The notes under the pieces: model-generated
Told to the model about the DNA's origin: nothing
Databases searched by the model: none
What the model saw: the letters and a program-made list of their open reading frames with translations, nothing else
Shown: piece by piece, positions 7,855-15,308 of the stretch
Layout of the letters: each line of letters starts with the position of its first letter
Numbering within the stretch: position 1 is the stretch's first letter
Origin: Mycobacterium kyorinense
GTDB lineage: Bacteria; Actinomycetota; Actinomycetes; Mycobacteriales; Mycobacteriaceae
Length of the DNA: 64,000 nt
Assembly (NCBI RefSeq): GCF_002101735.1
Contig: NZ_LQPE01000159.1
Span: 34,241-98,240, forward strand
Reading direction: 5' to 3'
Made by a program: the position numbers and the translations under genes

Positions 7855-9216
7855 ATGACTGTGCTGACGGCCACCGACGAACAGCTGCAGCCCGACCGTG
7901 TGCTGGACGTGCTGGGCCGCAGCATCCAGCTCGGCGGCTTCGACCTGGTGCTCGATCTGGAGCGCTCGGCCGGCTCGTATCTGGTCGACGCCCGCACGGG
8001 CCGGCGCTACCTGGACATGTTCACGTTCGTGTCGTCGTCGGCACTGGGCATGAACCATCCGGCGCTGGCCGGCGACGACGCCTTCCTCGCCGAACTCGCT
8101 CACGCCGCGATCAACAAACCGAGCAACTCCGACGTGTACTCGGTGCCGATGGCTCGCTTCGTCGAGGCCTTCGTGCGAGTGCTGGGCGATCCGGCGCTGC
8201 CGCACCTGTTCTTCATCGACGGCGGTGCCCTGGCGGTGGAGAACGCGCTGAAGATCGCCTTCGACTGGAAAAGCCAGCACAACGAGGCGCGCGGCATCGA
8301 CCCTGCGCTGGGCGGCCGAGTGTTGCATCTGCGCGGGGCATTTCACGGCCGCAGCGGCTACACGCTGTCGCTGACCAACACACACAGCCCGCTCAACGTG
8401 GCCCGCTTTCCGAAATTCGACTGGCCGCGTATCGACGCCCCCTATCTGCGACCCGGGGCGGACATGGACGCGGCCGAAGCCGAGTCGCTGCGGCAGGCCC
8501 GGGCGGCGTTCGACGCCCATCCGCACGACATCGCCTGCTTCATCGCCGAACCGATCCAGGGCGAAGGCGGCGACCGGCACTTCCGCCCGGAGTTCTTCGC
8601 CGCCATGCGCGCACTGTGCGACGAGCATGATGCTCTGCTGATCGTCGACGAGGTGCAGACCGGCTGCGGACTCACCGGAACCGCTTGGGCCTACCAGCAA
8701 TTGGGCGTCGCGCCGGACATCGTCGCGTTCGGCAAGAAGACCCAGGTGTGCGGGGTGATGGCCGGCCGGCGCGTCGACGAGGTCGCCGACAACGTGTTCG
8801 CGGTCAACTCGCGGCTCAATTCCACGTGGGGCGGCAACCTCACCGACATGGTCCGAGCGCGCCGCATCCTGGAAGTGATCGAATCCGAGCAGCTGTTCGC
8901 CAACGCCGCCGCGCAGGGCCGCTATCTGCGGGCAGGGCTCGACGACCTGGCCGGCGACTTCCCCGCGGTCATGCTCGACGTCCGCGGGCGCGGCCTGATG
9001 TGCGCGTTCAGCCTGCCCGGCACCGCCGAGCGCGACGACGTTGTTCGCGAGCTGTGGCGACGCGGGGTGATCGTGCTGCCCAGCGGGGCCGACAGCGTGC
9101 GCTTCCGTCCGGCGCTCACCGTCTCGCGCGCCGAGATCGACGAGGCGCTGGACGCCGTCCGCGACGTGTTTACCGCCTCCTACCACCGGGTATACCCTCG
9201 GCGAGGTCGGGTCTAG
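7855..9216 (+). CDS. lat: L-lysine epsilon-aminotransferase
   Basis: 453 residues, class III PLP aminotransferase. It moves the epsilon-amino group of lysine to 2-oxoglutarate, giving aminoadipate semialdehyde and glutamate. Visible motifs: cofactor Asp265 (LLIVDEVQTG), Schiff-base Lys at 294-295 (AFGKKTQVCG), and the conserved EPIQGEGGD loop at about 232-240. The sequence matches my memory of Rv3290c, including YLDMFTFVxSSALGMN. ATG at 7855 is chosen because a TAAAAT -10 box ends 7 bases upstream; a GTG two codons earlier is the alternative. In M. tuberculosis lat is strongly raised in starvation and persistence models. Its product feeds pcd. Confidence 0.95.
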   Translation: MTVLTATDEQLQPDRVLDVLGRSIQLGGFDLVLDLERSAGSYLVDARTGRRYLDMFTFVSSSALGMNHPALAGDDAFLAELAHAAINKPSNSDVYSVPMARFVEAFVRVLGDPALPHLFFIDGGALAVENALKIAFDWKSQHNEARGIDPALGGRVLHLRGAFHGRSGYTLSLTNTHSPLNVARFPKFDWPRIDAPYLRPGADMDAAEAESLRQARAAFDAHPHDIACFIAEPIQGEGGDRHFRPEFFAAMRALCDEHDALLIVDEVQTGCGLTGTAWAYQQLGVAPDIVAFGKKTQVCGVMAGRRVDEVADNVFAVNSRLNSTWGGNLTDMVRARRILEVIESEQLFANAAAQGRYLRAGLDDLAGDFPAVMLDVRGRGLMCAFSLPGTAERDDVVRELWRRGVIVLPSGADSVRFRPALTVSRAEIDEALDAVRDVFTASYHRVYPRRGRV

Positions 9217-9316
9217 CCGAAGGCTCCGCGCGGCACGTCCGCAACGGCGATGTAACTCCAGTCGCCGGTTTGCCGATGCATCAACAAGCAGCCGACAGCA
9301 AGATAGAGGTTCGCAG

Positions 9317-9703
9317 ATGCAAAAACCACGTCAGCGCTCAGGTGGCGACCACCTGGGTCAAGAGGACCGCGACGTCGCTTCGGCGGTGCGGTTCGCGGTG
9401 CTGACTGCCGTCGCCGGAGTGGCGTTTCTGATCGTTGCGGCGCTGTGGGTCAGCACCTGTAACGGTGTGATGGCTGTCGACACCGTGGCCTGCGGCGTGC
9501 CGCAGCGCACTCTGCTGGCATTCGGCGCTCCGGCCATCTTGTTGGCCGGTGGGCTGTGGGCATTTCTGCGCACCTACCGCATTTGGCGCGACGAGGGCAC
9601 GTGGTGGGCCTGGCAGGGCGCGGGATGGTTCCTGCTGATGCTGATGCTGCTCACGCTGACGATGGGCGCCCCGCCGATCGCGGGTCCGGCCCTAGCTGGT
9701 TGA
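9317..9703 (+). CDS. Small membrane protein (Rv3289c-like)
   Basis: 128 residues with three predicted membrane segments: about 26-46 (FAVLTAVAGVAFLIVAALWV), 64-84 (LLAFGAPAILLAGGLWAF) and 100-118 (GAGWFLLMLMLLTLTMGA), and a charged N-terminus. Two cysteines (CNGV, CGV) lie in the first loop. Similar in size and position to Rv3289c, a conserved membrane protein between lat and the sigF cluster. No function known. It ends convergently with usfY, overlapping it by 12 bases. Preceded by a 100-base gap holding no clear promoter; AGAGGTT upstream of the ATG is a weak ribosome site. Confidence 0.75.
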   Translation: MQKPRQRSGGDHLGQEDRDVASAVRFAVLTAVAGVAFLIVAALWVSTCNGVMAVDTVACGVPQRTLLAFGAPAILLAGGLWAFLRTYRIWRDEGTWWAWQGAGWFLLMLMLLTLTMGAPPIAGPALAG

Positions 9704-9985
9704 CGACTGCCGGGACTTCCACTGCTCCTCTATGCGAGCCACCCGGCGCAGTTCGATGACGAACCACAGCGCCCCGGCGATGGTGCCGAGCACGGCGATG
9801 GCGACCGTCGCCGACAGCCACTCGTAATGCCGATAGGCGGCGACCGCCGCCGTGCTGATCATCCCGGCCACCGCGACGGCGATCAGGATGAACCCTGGCC
9901 AGAACAAGTTGTCCTTCATCGTGATACCGGCGTGCGGCTGGGTGGTCCGGAATGGATCAGTCGGATTGTGATGCGTGTCGCCCAT
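9692..9985 (-). CDS. usfY: UsfY-like small membrane protein
   Basis: 97 residues. It begins MGDTHHNPTDPFRTTQPHAG, closely matching my memory of the UsfY family N-terminus (MGDT..DP.DHLRTTRP.AG), then two membrane segments (FWPGFILIAVAVAGMISTA and TVAIAVLGTIAGALWFVIE) and a basic, charged tail. The start at 9985 is preferred because GGAAGGGGAG sits just upstream; a longer form could start at 10003. In M. tuberculosis usfY lies upstream of usfX in the same direction. Here it is on the opposite strand and converges on the preceding gene, a rearranged layout. Function unknown; linked to the SigF stress regulon by neighbourhood. Confidence 0.78.
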   Translation of the reverse strand: MGDTHHNPTDPFRTTQPHAGITMKDNLFWPGFILIAVAVAGMISTAAVAAYRHYEWLSATVAIAVLGTIAGALWFVIELRRVARIEEQWKSRQSSTS

Positions 9986-10038
9986 CAGCTCCCCTTCCGT
10001 CATCGGACCAGGTAACACGAATGCTACTCACTGACTTC

Positions 10039-10419
10039 TCAAACCGGGCCGACCTCGCTGCGGGCGAAGATCTCGGGCAGGCAGATCGCGCCGATCGTGG
10101 TCACCAGCCACACCACCACCGTCGCGGCGGCCCACGACGCGATGTCCCCGAACTGCAGGCCGTCGGTCCACGCCGCGGCCAGACCCAGCGCTATCACCGT
10201 CAACACCAGGCCGGTACCGCCAAGCACCAGTGACGCGTATGCATGAGGCAGCTTCAAGATCAGCACCGACAGCAGCGCCTGCGCAACCGAGAAGAGTGCT
10301 ACGGCGACAATGAATCCCGACGCCGAGAGCGACACGCCGGGAACCACCCACGCCGCCACCAGCAGCCCGATCGCCCACGATCCCATCACGACGACAGCCC
10401 GCACCAGAATTTGCGTCAT
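10039..10419 (-). CDS. Phage-holin-family (YvlD-like) membrane protein
   Basis: 126 residues with four closely packed hydrophobic segments (residues about 5-25, 30-52, 60-82 and 92-118), starting MTQILVRAVVVMGSWAIGLL. The pattern fits the small four-helix membrane proteins annotated as phage holin family or YvlD-like, found widely in actinobacteria and not phage-derived as such. Lies 25 bases after the acidic 64-residue gene and 53 bases before usfY, all on the minus strand, so a shared transcript is likely. ATG at 10419; the exact start is less certain because the ribosome site is weak. Confidence 0.7.
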   Translation of the reverse strand: MTQILVRAVVVMGSWAIGLLVAAWVVPGVSLSASGFIVAVALFSVAQALLSVLILKLPHAYASLVLGGTGLVLTVIALGLAAAWTDGLQFGDIASWAAATVVVWLVTTIGAICLPEIFARSEVGPV

Positions 10420-10444
10420 GGCACCAGCGTAGGTCTGGGACTGC

Positions 10445-10639
10445 TCACTCGCGGTATAAGTCGCGGTCGTCTTCGTCGGCGCCGACAATCTCCTGACGCT
10501 GCTCCTGCCAGTCCGAGGCATTCGCCTCCACCGGTGGCATCTCCCGGTCGGGCATCTCCGGAACAGGGGTGGTTTCCTGCTCCTGCTCGACAGCGTCGGC
10601 GACGGGAACCTCGTCGGACAGCGGATCGCGGTCGTCCAT
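10445..10639 (-). CDS. Small acidic hypothetical protein
   Basis: 64 residues, very acidic (Asp/Glu rich, sequence MDDRDPLSDEVPVADAVEQE onward), no hydrophobic segment, probably disordered and cytoplasmic. It has a strong ribosome site (GGAAGGG, 5 bases before the ATG), which is the main reason to call it. I do not recognise a family. It sits between a 49-residue membrane protein gene upstream and the holin-like gene downstream on the same strand, close to usfX-sigF, so a stress-related role is possible but unproven. Confidence 0.7.
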   Translation of the reverse strand: MDDRDPLSDEVPVADAVEQEQETTPVPEMPDREMPPVEANASDWQEQRQEIVGADEDDRDLYRE

Positions 10640-10653
10640 CGCACCCTTCCTGG

Positions 10654-10680
10654 GTTTCGCTCGCCGCGGCGAGGGGGTAT
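10654..10680 (+). promoter_or_regulatory. SigF-type promoter with palindromic spacer
   Basis: GTTT at 10654-10657, 17 bases, GGGTAT at 10675-10680, an exact fit to the SigF consensus. The spacer contains a perfect 14-base palindrome, CTCGCCGCGGCGAG, at 10660-10673. Reading rightward, the first gene in the same direction is usfX at 11013, so it may be the autoregulated promoter of usfX-sigF with a leader of about 325 bases. It also lies just upstream, on the opposite strand, of the acidic 64-residue gene. Confidence 0.6.
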
Positions 10681-10734
10681 CAGGTCTACACAATGATGAC
10701 GTCAACAGCAGCCGGCAACGGCGCAGCATCCCGG

Positions 10735-10884
10735 CTAGCCGAGCATCGGGGCCAAAATCACAAACGCGATCACGTAGATCCCGATCGCCACCAAGACCAC
10801 GACGAGCAGCGTGATCACCGCGATCACCGCGGTGCGCCGAAGCCTGCGCGTGCGGCGAACTTCCGTGGTGTCGGTCTCCTCCAT
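10735..10884 (-). CDS. 49-residue single-pass membrane protein
   Basis: Short gene reading MEETDTTEVRRTRRLRRTAV, then one long hydrophobic segment (about residues 19-47, rich in Ile/Val/Leu, ending ILAPMLG). Charge pattern: acidic tip, then Arg-rich stretch, then membrane helix, so the N-terminus is likely cytoplasmic. There is no ribosome site, but a SigF-like promoter ends 11 bases upstream, so the mRNA would be nearly leaderless. No known family. It is followed on the same strand by the acidic 64-residue gene, the holin-like gene and usfY. Confidence 0.6.
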   Translation of the reverse strand: MEETDTTEVRRTRRLRRTAVIAVITLLVVVLVAIGIYVIAFVILAPMLG

Positions 10885-10894
10885 GGCCGCTGGA

Positions 10895-10920
10895 ATACCC
10901 GGCGCGTGGCGATCGTAAGC
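10895..10920 (-). promoter_or_regulatory. Candidate SigF-like promoter, minus strand
   Basis: On the minus strand GCTT (10917-10920), 16 bases, then GGGTAT (10895-10900): one mismatch in the -35 from the SigF consensus GTTT. The start site would fall near 10888, four bases before the ATG of the 49-residue protein. It could drive the whole minus-strand set down to usfY. The -10 is exact; the -35 is weaker. Confidence 0.45.
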
Positions 10921-11012
10921 GCGGCGCAGCCGGGTCCCCGCCGGGCGAAGTGCTCATGACTGACCGGCTGGAACGCGGGGGTAGTCTCAGTCAAATATTG
11001 CCGGGAGGCCAG

Positions 11013-11450
11013 ATGACCGCTACCGAAGTGTCAGGTAAAGCCCAGCAACGAGGCGACCGTGCCATCGAGTTCAGGGTCGCCGCCCGGTTGGAGAATCTGG
11101 CGATGCTGCGCACTCTGGTCGGCGCGGTGGGCGCCTTCGAGGACCTCGACTTCGACGCGGTGGCCGACCTGCGGCTGGCGGTCGACGAGGTGTGTACCCG
11201 GCTGATCCGCTCCGCGGCCCCCGACGCGACGCTGGTGGTGGTGGTCGACCCGCGCGACACCGAATTGGTCGTGCATGCGTCGGCGGCCTGCCAGACCTCC
11301 GACGTGGTGACGCCCGGCAGTTTCAGCTGGCACGTGCTGACCTCGTTGACCGACGACGTCCAGACCTTCCACGACGGTCGCGGGCCCGAAGGGTCCGGCG
11401 GCGTTTTCGGCATCACGTTGACGACGCGACGGGCGGGCTCTGCCAGGTGA
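11013..11450 (+). CDS. usfX: Anti-sigma factor UsfX (RsbW family) of SigF
   Basis: 145 residues, the same length as M. tuberculosis UsfX (Rv3287c). It is a small GHKL-type ATPase/kinase-fold protein that binds SigF and keeps it inactive until released by STAS antagonists. Visible: the N-box-like LRLAVDEVCTRLI segment (about residues 58-70) and the C-terminal GGVFGITLTT strand. The ATG at 11013 follows GGGAGG at good spacing. The stop overlaps the sigF GTG (GTGA at 11447-11450), giving coupled synthesis in fixed ratio. A SigF-type promoter about 330 bases upstream may provide autoregulation. Confidence 0.93.
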   Translation: MTATEVSGKAQQRGDRAIEFRVAARLENLAMLRTLVGAVGAFEDLDFDAVADLRLAVDEVCTRLIRSAAPDATLVVVVDPRDTELVVHASAACQTSDVVTPGSFSWHVLTSLTDDVQTFHDGRGPEGSGGVFGITLTTRRAGSAR

Positions 11451-12235
11451 CAGCGCGAGCTGTCGGCGGTTCGGCTTCGCGGCCCAATGAATACGCCGAC
11501 GTTCCCGACATGTTCCGTGAGTTGGCCACCCTGTCGGCCGACTCACCGGAATTCCAGCGTCAGCGCGACAAAATCGTGGAGCGCTGCCTGCCGCTGGCCG
11601 ATCACATCGCCCGCCGCTTCGAAGGTCGCGGCGAGCCGCGCGACGACCTGGTCCAGGTAGCACGGGTCGGCCTCGTCAACGCTGTCATGCGCTTCGACGT
11701 CGACGCCGGATCGGACTTCGTCTCGTTCGCGGTGCCCACGATCATGGGGGAGGTTCGCCGACACTTCCGGGACAACAGCTGGTCGGTCAAGGTGCCGCGG
11801 CGGCTCAAGGAACTGCATCTGCGGCTGGGCACCGCCACCGCGGACCTGTCCCAGCGGCTCGGCCGGGCGCCCACCGCATCGGAGCTGGCCGACGAGCTCG
11901 ACATGGACCGCACCGAGGTGATCGAGGGCCTGGTGGCCGGCAGCTCCTACAACACCTTGTCGATCGACAGCGGTGGCGGCAGCGGCGACGAAGACGCCCG
12001 CGCGATCGCCGACACGCTCGGTGATGTGGACTCCGGTCTCGAGCGAATCGAGAACCGCGAGGCGCTGCGTCCGCTGCTGGACGCGCTGCCCGAGCGCGAG
12101 CGAACGGTGTTGGTACTCAGGTTTTTCGAGTCGATGACGCAGACGCAGATTGCCGAGCGGGTCGGCATCTCACAGATGCATGTGTCGCGTCTGCTGGCGA
12201 AGTCGCTAACGCGTCTGCGCGATCAGCTGGAGTAG
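11447..12235 (+). CDS. sigF: RNA polymerase sigma factor SigF
   Basis: 262 residues (M. tuberculosis SigF: 261). Group 3 sigma factor for stress and stationary-phase genes. Region 2 (CLPLADHIARRFEGRGEPRD then VSFAVPTIMGEVRRHFRD) and region 4 helix-turn-helix (TQTQIAERVGISQMHVSRLL) are intact. Starts at GTG 11447, overlapping the usfX stop. Regulation should be post-translational via UsfX and antagonists, and transcriptional through SigF-type promoters; two such sites lie in this window, upstream of katE and upstream of usfX. The 3' end overlaps a convergent STAS gene by 30 bases, allowing antisense effects. Confidence 0.97.
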   Translation: MTARAVGGSASRPNEYADVPDMFRELATLSADSPEFQRQRDKIVERCLPLADHIARRFEGRGEPRDDLVQVARVGLVNAVMRFDVDAGSDFVSFAVPTIMGEVRRHFRDNSWSVKVPRRLKELHLRLGTATADLSQRLGRAPTASELADELDMDRTEVIEGLVAGSSYNTLSIDSGGGSGDEDARAIADTLGDVDSGLERIENREALRPLLDALPERERTVLVLRFFESMTQTQIAERVGISQMHVSRLLAKSLTRLRDQLE

Positions 12236-12637
12236 GCGACGCGGCTCTTCGTTGTCGGCCAGCCCCTCGGCCACCGACCCCGTGATCGGCAGCGTCTTGT
12301 CCGGATCGCAGATCCGCAGCAGCCGGGAAACCGCATGGCTGGGCACCACCGCCCAGCGCACGTCGGCGCCGGCGCAGCGGACGTTGATCGTGTGCAATGC
12401 CGAAAAACCAGCGGTGCCAAAGAATTCCACGCCGCTTAGGTCCACGACCAGCGACTTGCAATGCGCGGCGCAACTCGCCACGTAGTCGGCGAGCTGGCCC
12501 GCGTTGGACGCGTCGAGCTCGCCGTGCGCGCTGACCACGGCGGCCGACGCGTCGCGATGAGCGGTGAAGCGGGCGGTGTGGCTTTCCCACGGTTGAGACG
12601 GAAATGCGGTAGCCGCAGATCCTGCAGTTGTGGACAT
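12206..12637 (-). CDS. STAS-domain anti-sigma factor antagonist, Thr at phospho-site
   Basis: 143 residues: a short variable N-terminus, then a STAS domain (residues about 22-140). Proteins of this type bind anti-sigma factors such as UsfX and free the sigma factor; phosphorylation of a Ser in the D-S-x-G loop switches them off. Here the loop reads DLSGVEFFGTAGFSAL, so Thr75 stands where Ser is usual and the preceding Asp is Gly. The gene converges on sigF and overlaps its end by 30 bases, making it a natural partner for UsfX. The ATG at 12637 is chosen for the GGAG 5 bases upstream; a TTG at 12655 is possible. Confidence 0.85.
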   Translation of the reverse strand: MSTTAGSAATAFPSQPWESHTARFTAHRDASAAVVSAHGELDASNAGQLADYVASCAAHCKSLVVDLSGVEFFGTAGFSALHTINVRCAGADVRWAVVPSHAVSRLLRICDPDKTLPITGSVAEGLADNEEPRRLLQLIAQTR

Positions 12638-12777
12638 GGTGACTCCATCAGTCAACGAGTGTCGTGCTGTGGATCACGTCAAGTGGTGGCCCCTCACGGC
12701 GGGGGAACTGGCTGGCAGCCTCCCCGCACGTCGTTGACGTTGTTCCGGGCGGCTGTGAACTCAACCTGGTTTGAACC

Positions 12778-13026
12778 TTACTCCTGAGCCGGCACGGTTC
12801 GCATCCCGAATGCCGCAGCAAAACGCCGCACCGCCGCGCCGGCCGCGGCCGCGGCGTCGTCGTGACCGTCGCGGACCCGGGTGGTGATCTCGCCGGTGAC
12901 CGGGTCGAGCATCACGTCGGCCTGCGGTTCGCCCGTCGTCGCCTCGCACACCGACCACCGGTAGCAGTCGGCATCGTCGCGCGGGAGCAAATACCACCCG
13001 CCCGCGTTGATCTGGACCGGCTGCAA
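12778..13026 (-). CDS. Small conserved hypothetical protein downstream of accA3
   Basis: 82 residues, beginning with TTG 3 bases after the accA3 stop, so probably part of the same transcript. It contains a YLLPRDDADCYRWSVCEATTG stretch and an Ala-rich C-terminal helix; no membrane segment or signal peptide, no recognised domain. The start codon is uncertain, and TTG without a clear ribosome site fits translational re-initiation after accA3. Codon pattern is typical of the surroundings. Function not assigned. Confidence 0.6.
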   Translation of the reverse strand: MQPVQINAGGWYLLPRDDADCYRWSVCEATTGEPQADVMLDPVTGEITTRVRDGHDDAAAAAGAAVRRFAAAFGMRTVPAQE

Positions 13027-13029
13027 GAG

Positions 13030-14826
13030 TTACTTGATCTCGGCGAGCACCGTGCCCTGGGTGATCGCGGCGCCGGGCTCCACGGCCAGGCCGCTGATGA
13101 CGCCGTCCTTGTGGGCGGTGACCGGGTTCTCCATCTTCATCGCCTCCAGGACCACCACCAGGTCGCCGGCGGTGACCTCCTGGCCCTCTTCGACGGCAAC
13201 CTTGACCACGGTGCCCTGCATCGGCGCGGTCACCGCGTCACCGGAGGCCGCGACGCCGGCCAGCGCGCCACGCTTGCGCGGCTTGGGCTTGCGGCGGATG
13301 ACCCCGGCCGCGTCGCCGCCGCTGCCGTTGGACAACGCCAGGTCGGCAGGCAGCGACACTTCGAGGCGGCGACCGCCGACCTCGACGACCACCTTCTGCC
13401 GCGGCCGGGCGTCCTCTTCGTCGAGCGGCTCGCCGCCGGTGAAGGGCTCGATCGTGTTGTTCCACTCGGTCTCGATCCAGCGGGTGTGCACCGAGAAGCC
13501 GTTGCCGTCGCCGATGAACGCCGGGTCGGACACCACGGCCCGGTGGAACGGGATGACGGTGGCCAGGCCCTCGACGTGGAATTCGTCCAGCGCGCGGCGG
13601 GCGCGGGCCAGCGCCTCGTCGCGGTTGGCGCCGTAGACGATCAGCTTGGCCAGCATCGAGTCGAACTGGCCGCCGATCACCGACCCGCTCTCGACACCGG
13701 AGTCCAGCCGCACGCCGGGCCCGGCCGGCGGCTCGAACTTGGTGACGGGCCCGGGGGCCGGCAGGAAGCCGCGGCCGGCGTCCTCGCCGTTGATCCGGAA
13801 CTCGATCGCGTGCCCGCGCGGTTCGGGGTCTTCGGTGATGTCGAGCTTCTCGCCGTTGGCGATCTTGAACTGCTGCAGCACCAGGTCGATGCCGGCGGTC
13901 TCCTCGGTGACCGGGTGCTCGACCTGCAGGCGGGTGTTGACTTCGAGGAAGGAGATCAGCCCGTCCTGGCCGACCAGGTATTCGACCGTCCCGGCGCCGT
14001 AGTAGTGCGCCTCTTTGCAGATCCGCTTGGCGGACTCGTGGATCTCCTTGCGCTGCGCGTCGGTGAGGAACGGCGCCGGAGCCTCCTCGACCAGCTTCTG
14101 GAAGCGGCGCTGCAGCGAGCAGTCGCGGGTGCCGGCGACGACGACGTTGCCGTGCTGGTCGGCGATCACCTGCGCCTCGACGTGGCGGGGCTTGTCGAGG
14201 TAGCGCTCGACGAAGCATTCGCCGCGGCCGAACGCGGCGACGGCCTCACGCACCGCCGACTCGTACAGCTCGGGAATCTCCTCGATGGTGCGGGCCACCT
14301 TCATGCCCTTGCCGCCGCCGCCGAACGCGGCCTTGATCGCGATCGGCACGCCGTACTCCTTGGCGAACGCGACCACCTCGTCGGCGTCCTTGACCGGGTC
14401 CGGGGTGCCGGGCACCAGCGGGGCCTGGGCGCGGGCGGCGATGTGGCGGGCGGTGACCTTGTCGCCGAGGTCGCGAATGGACTGCGGGCTCGGCCCGATC
14501 CAGATCAGCCCGGCGTCGATGACGGCCTGGGCGAAGTCGGCGTTCTCGGAGAGGAAGCCGTAGCCGGGGTGAATCGCGTTGGCGCCGGACTTCTCGGCGG
14601 CCTCCAGCAGCTTGCCGAAGTCCAGGTAGGACTCCGCCGAGGTCTGACCGCCCAGCGCGAACGCCTCGTCGGCCAGCCGTACGTGGGGCGCGTCGGCGTC
14701 GGGTTCGGCGTACACCGCCACGCTGGGGTAGCCGGCGTCTTTGGCCGCGCGGATCACCCGGACCGCGATCTCCCCGCGATTGGCGACGAGAACCTTGGCG
14801 ATCTTCGAGCTGGCGTGACTAGGCAC
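13030..14826 (-). CDS. accA3: Acyl-CoA carboxylase alpha subunit AccA3 (biotin carboxylase + BCCP)
   Basis: 598 residues (about 600 in M. tuberculosis AccA3). The biotin carboxylase domain (1 to about 450) shows the ATP-grasp glycine loop AAFGGGGKGMKV, EVNTRLQVEHPVTEE and the N-terminal KVLVANRGEIAVR. The C-terminal biotinyl domain has the biotin-accepting Lys in EAMKMEN. It supplies carboxybiotin to several carboxyltransferases, including AccD5 and the AccD4/AccD6 complexes, making malonyl- and methylmalonyl-CoA for fatty and mycolic acids. It lies in the same direction as accD5-accE5 and close to birA, which would biotinylate it. A ribosome-site-like GGAGG precedes the ATG. Confidence 0.97.
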   Translation of the reverse strand: MPSHASSKIAKVLVANRGEIAVRVIRAAKDAGYPSVAVYAEPDADAPHVRLADEAFALGGQTSAESYLDFGKLLEAAEKSGANAIHPGYGFLSENADFAQAVIDAGLIWIGPSPQSIRDLGDKVTARHIAARAQAPLVPGTPDPVKDADEVVAFAKEYGVPIAIKAAFGGGGKGMKVARTIEEIPELYESAVREAVAAFGRGECFVERYLDKPRHVEAQVIADQHGNVVVAGTRDCSLQRRFQKLVEEAPAPFLTDAQRKEIHESAKRICKEAHYYGAGTVEYLVGQDGLISFLEVNTRLQVEHPVTEETAGIDLVLQQFKIANGEKLDITEDPEPRGHAIEFRINGEDAGRGFLPAPGPVTKFEPPAGPGVRLDSGVESGSVIGGQFDSMLAKLIVYGANRDEALARARRALDEFHVEGLATVIPFHRAVVSDPAFIGDGNGFSVHTRWIETEWNNTIEPFTGGEPLDEEDARPRQKVVVEVGGRRLEVSLPADLALSNGSGGDAAGVIRRKPKPRKRGALAGVAASGDAVTAPMQGTVVKVAVEEGQEVTAGDLVVVLEAMKMENPVTAHKDGVISGLAVEPGAAITQGTVLAEIK

Positions 14827-14891
14827 TGCGCCTCCTGTTATGGCTGGACGTTTTCTCTAAGAGATTTTCTTACAAGTCTGTCGGTGAGAGT

Positions 14892-15308
14892 CTAAGGCTC
14901 GCGCAGCCGCCGCTTGATCCGGGCCAGCATCGCCGACATGCCGCGCAGCCGCAGCGGGCTGATCAGCGCCGCCAGCCCCAACTCCGTGTAGAAGTCTTCG
15001 GGCACCGCGAGGATGTCGGCCGCGGGCTGCTCGTCGAGCCCGGCCGCCAGGATCGACGCGAACCCGCGGGTGGTGGGCGCTTCGGGCGGGGCCGAGAAAT
15101 ACAGTCGGACCCGCTGCGGGTCGTGGGCGTCGACGTGCAGGAACAGCGGCGACTGGCATTCGGGCACCGGCTCCATGGCCGCCTCTTCGAGCTCGGCGGG
15201 CAATTCCGGCAGATCCTCCGCGAATTCCAGCAGCAACCGCAGCTTGTCCTGGCCCTGGACTTCCGCGAAGTCGGACACCACCTCGGCCAGCGGAGCGGGC
15301 ATGCTCAT
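14892..15308 (-). CDS. SufE-family sulfur acceptor
   Basis: 138 residues, SufE/YgdK fold, equivalent to Rv3284. The reactive cysteine is Cys51 in PVPECQSPLF. SufE proteins accept persulfide sulfur and pass it on; in M. tuberculosis the Rv3284 protein works with the thiosulfate sulfurtransferase SseA. Here the start ATG at 15308 overlaps the sseA stop (ATGA at 15305-15308), so the two partners are made together. A second possible start two codons in (15302) would lose the overlap. Not linked to a suf gene cluster, which supports a role with SseA rather than in general Fe-S assembly. Confidence 0.9.
   Translation of the reverse strand: MSMPAPLAEVVSDFAEVQGQDKLRLLLEFAEDLPELPAELEEAAMEPVPECQSPLFLHVDAHDPQRVRLYFSAPPEAPTTRGFASILAAGLDEQPAADILAVPEDFYTELGLAALISPLRLRGMSAMLARIKRRLREP

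Noticed and set aside
10445..10957. 170-residue minus-strand frame
   Set aside because: Only the last 64 residues look real (strong ribosome site at 10639). The upstream part is a shadow and crosses the 49-residue gene in another frame.
10979..10984. GGGTAG as a second SigF -10 just before usfX
   Set aside because: No GTTT-like -35 at 15-17 bases.
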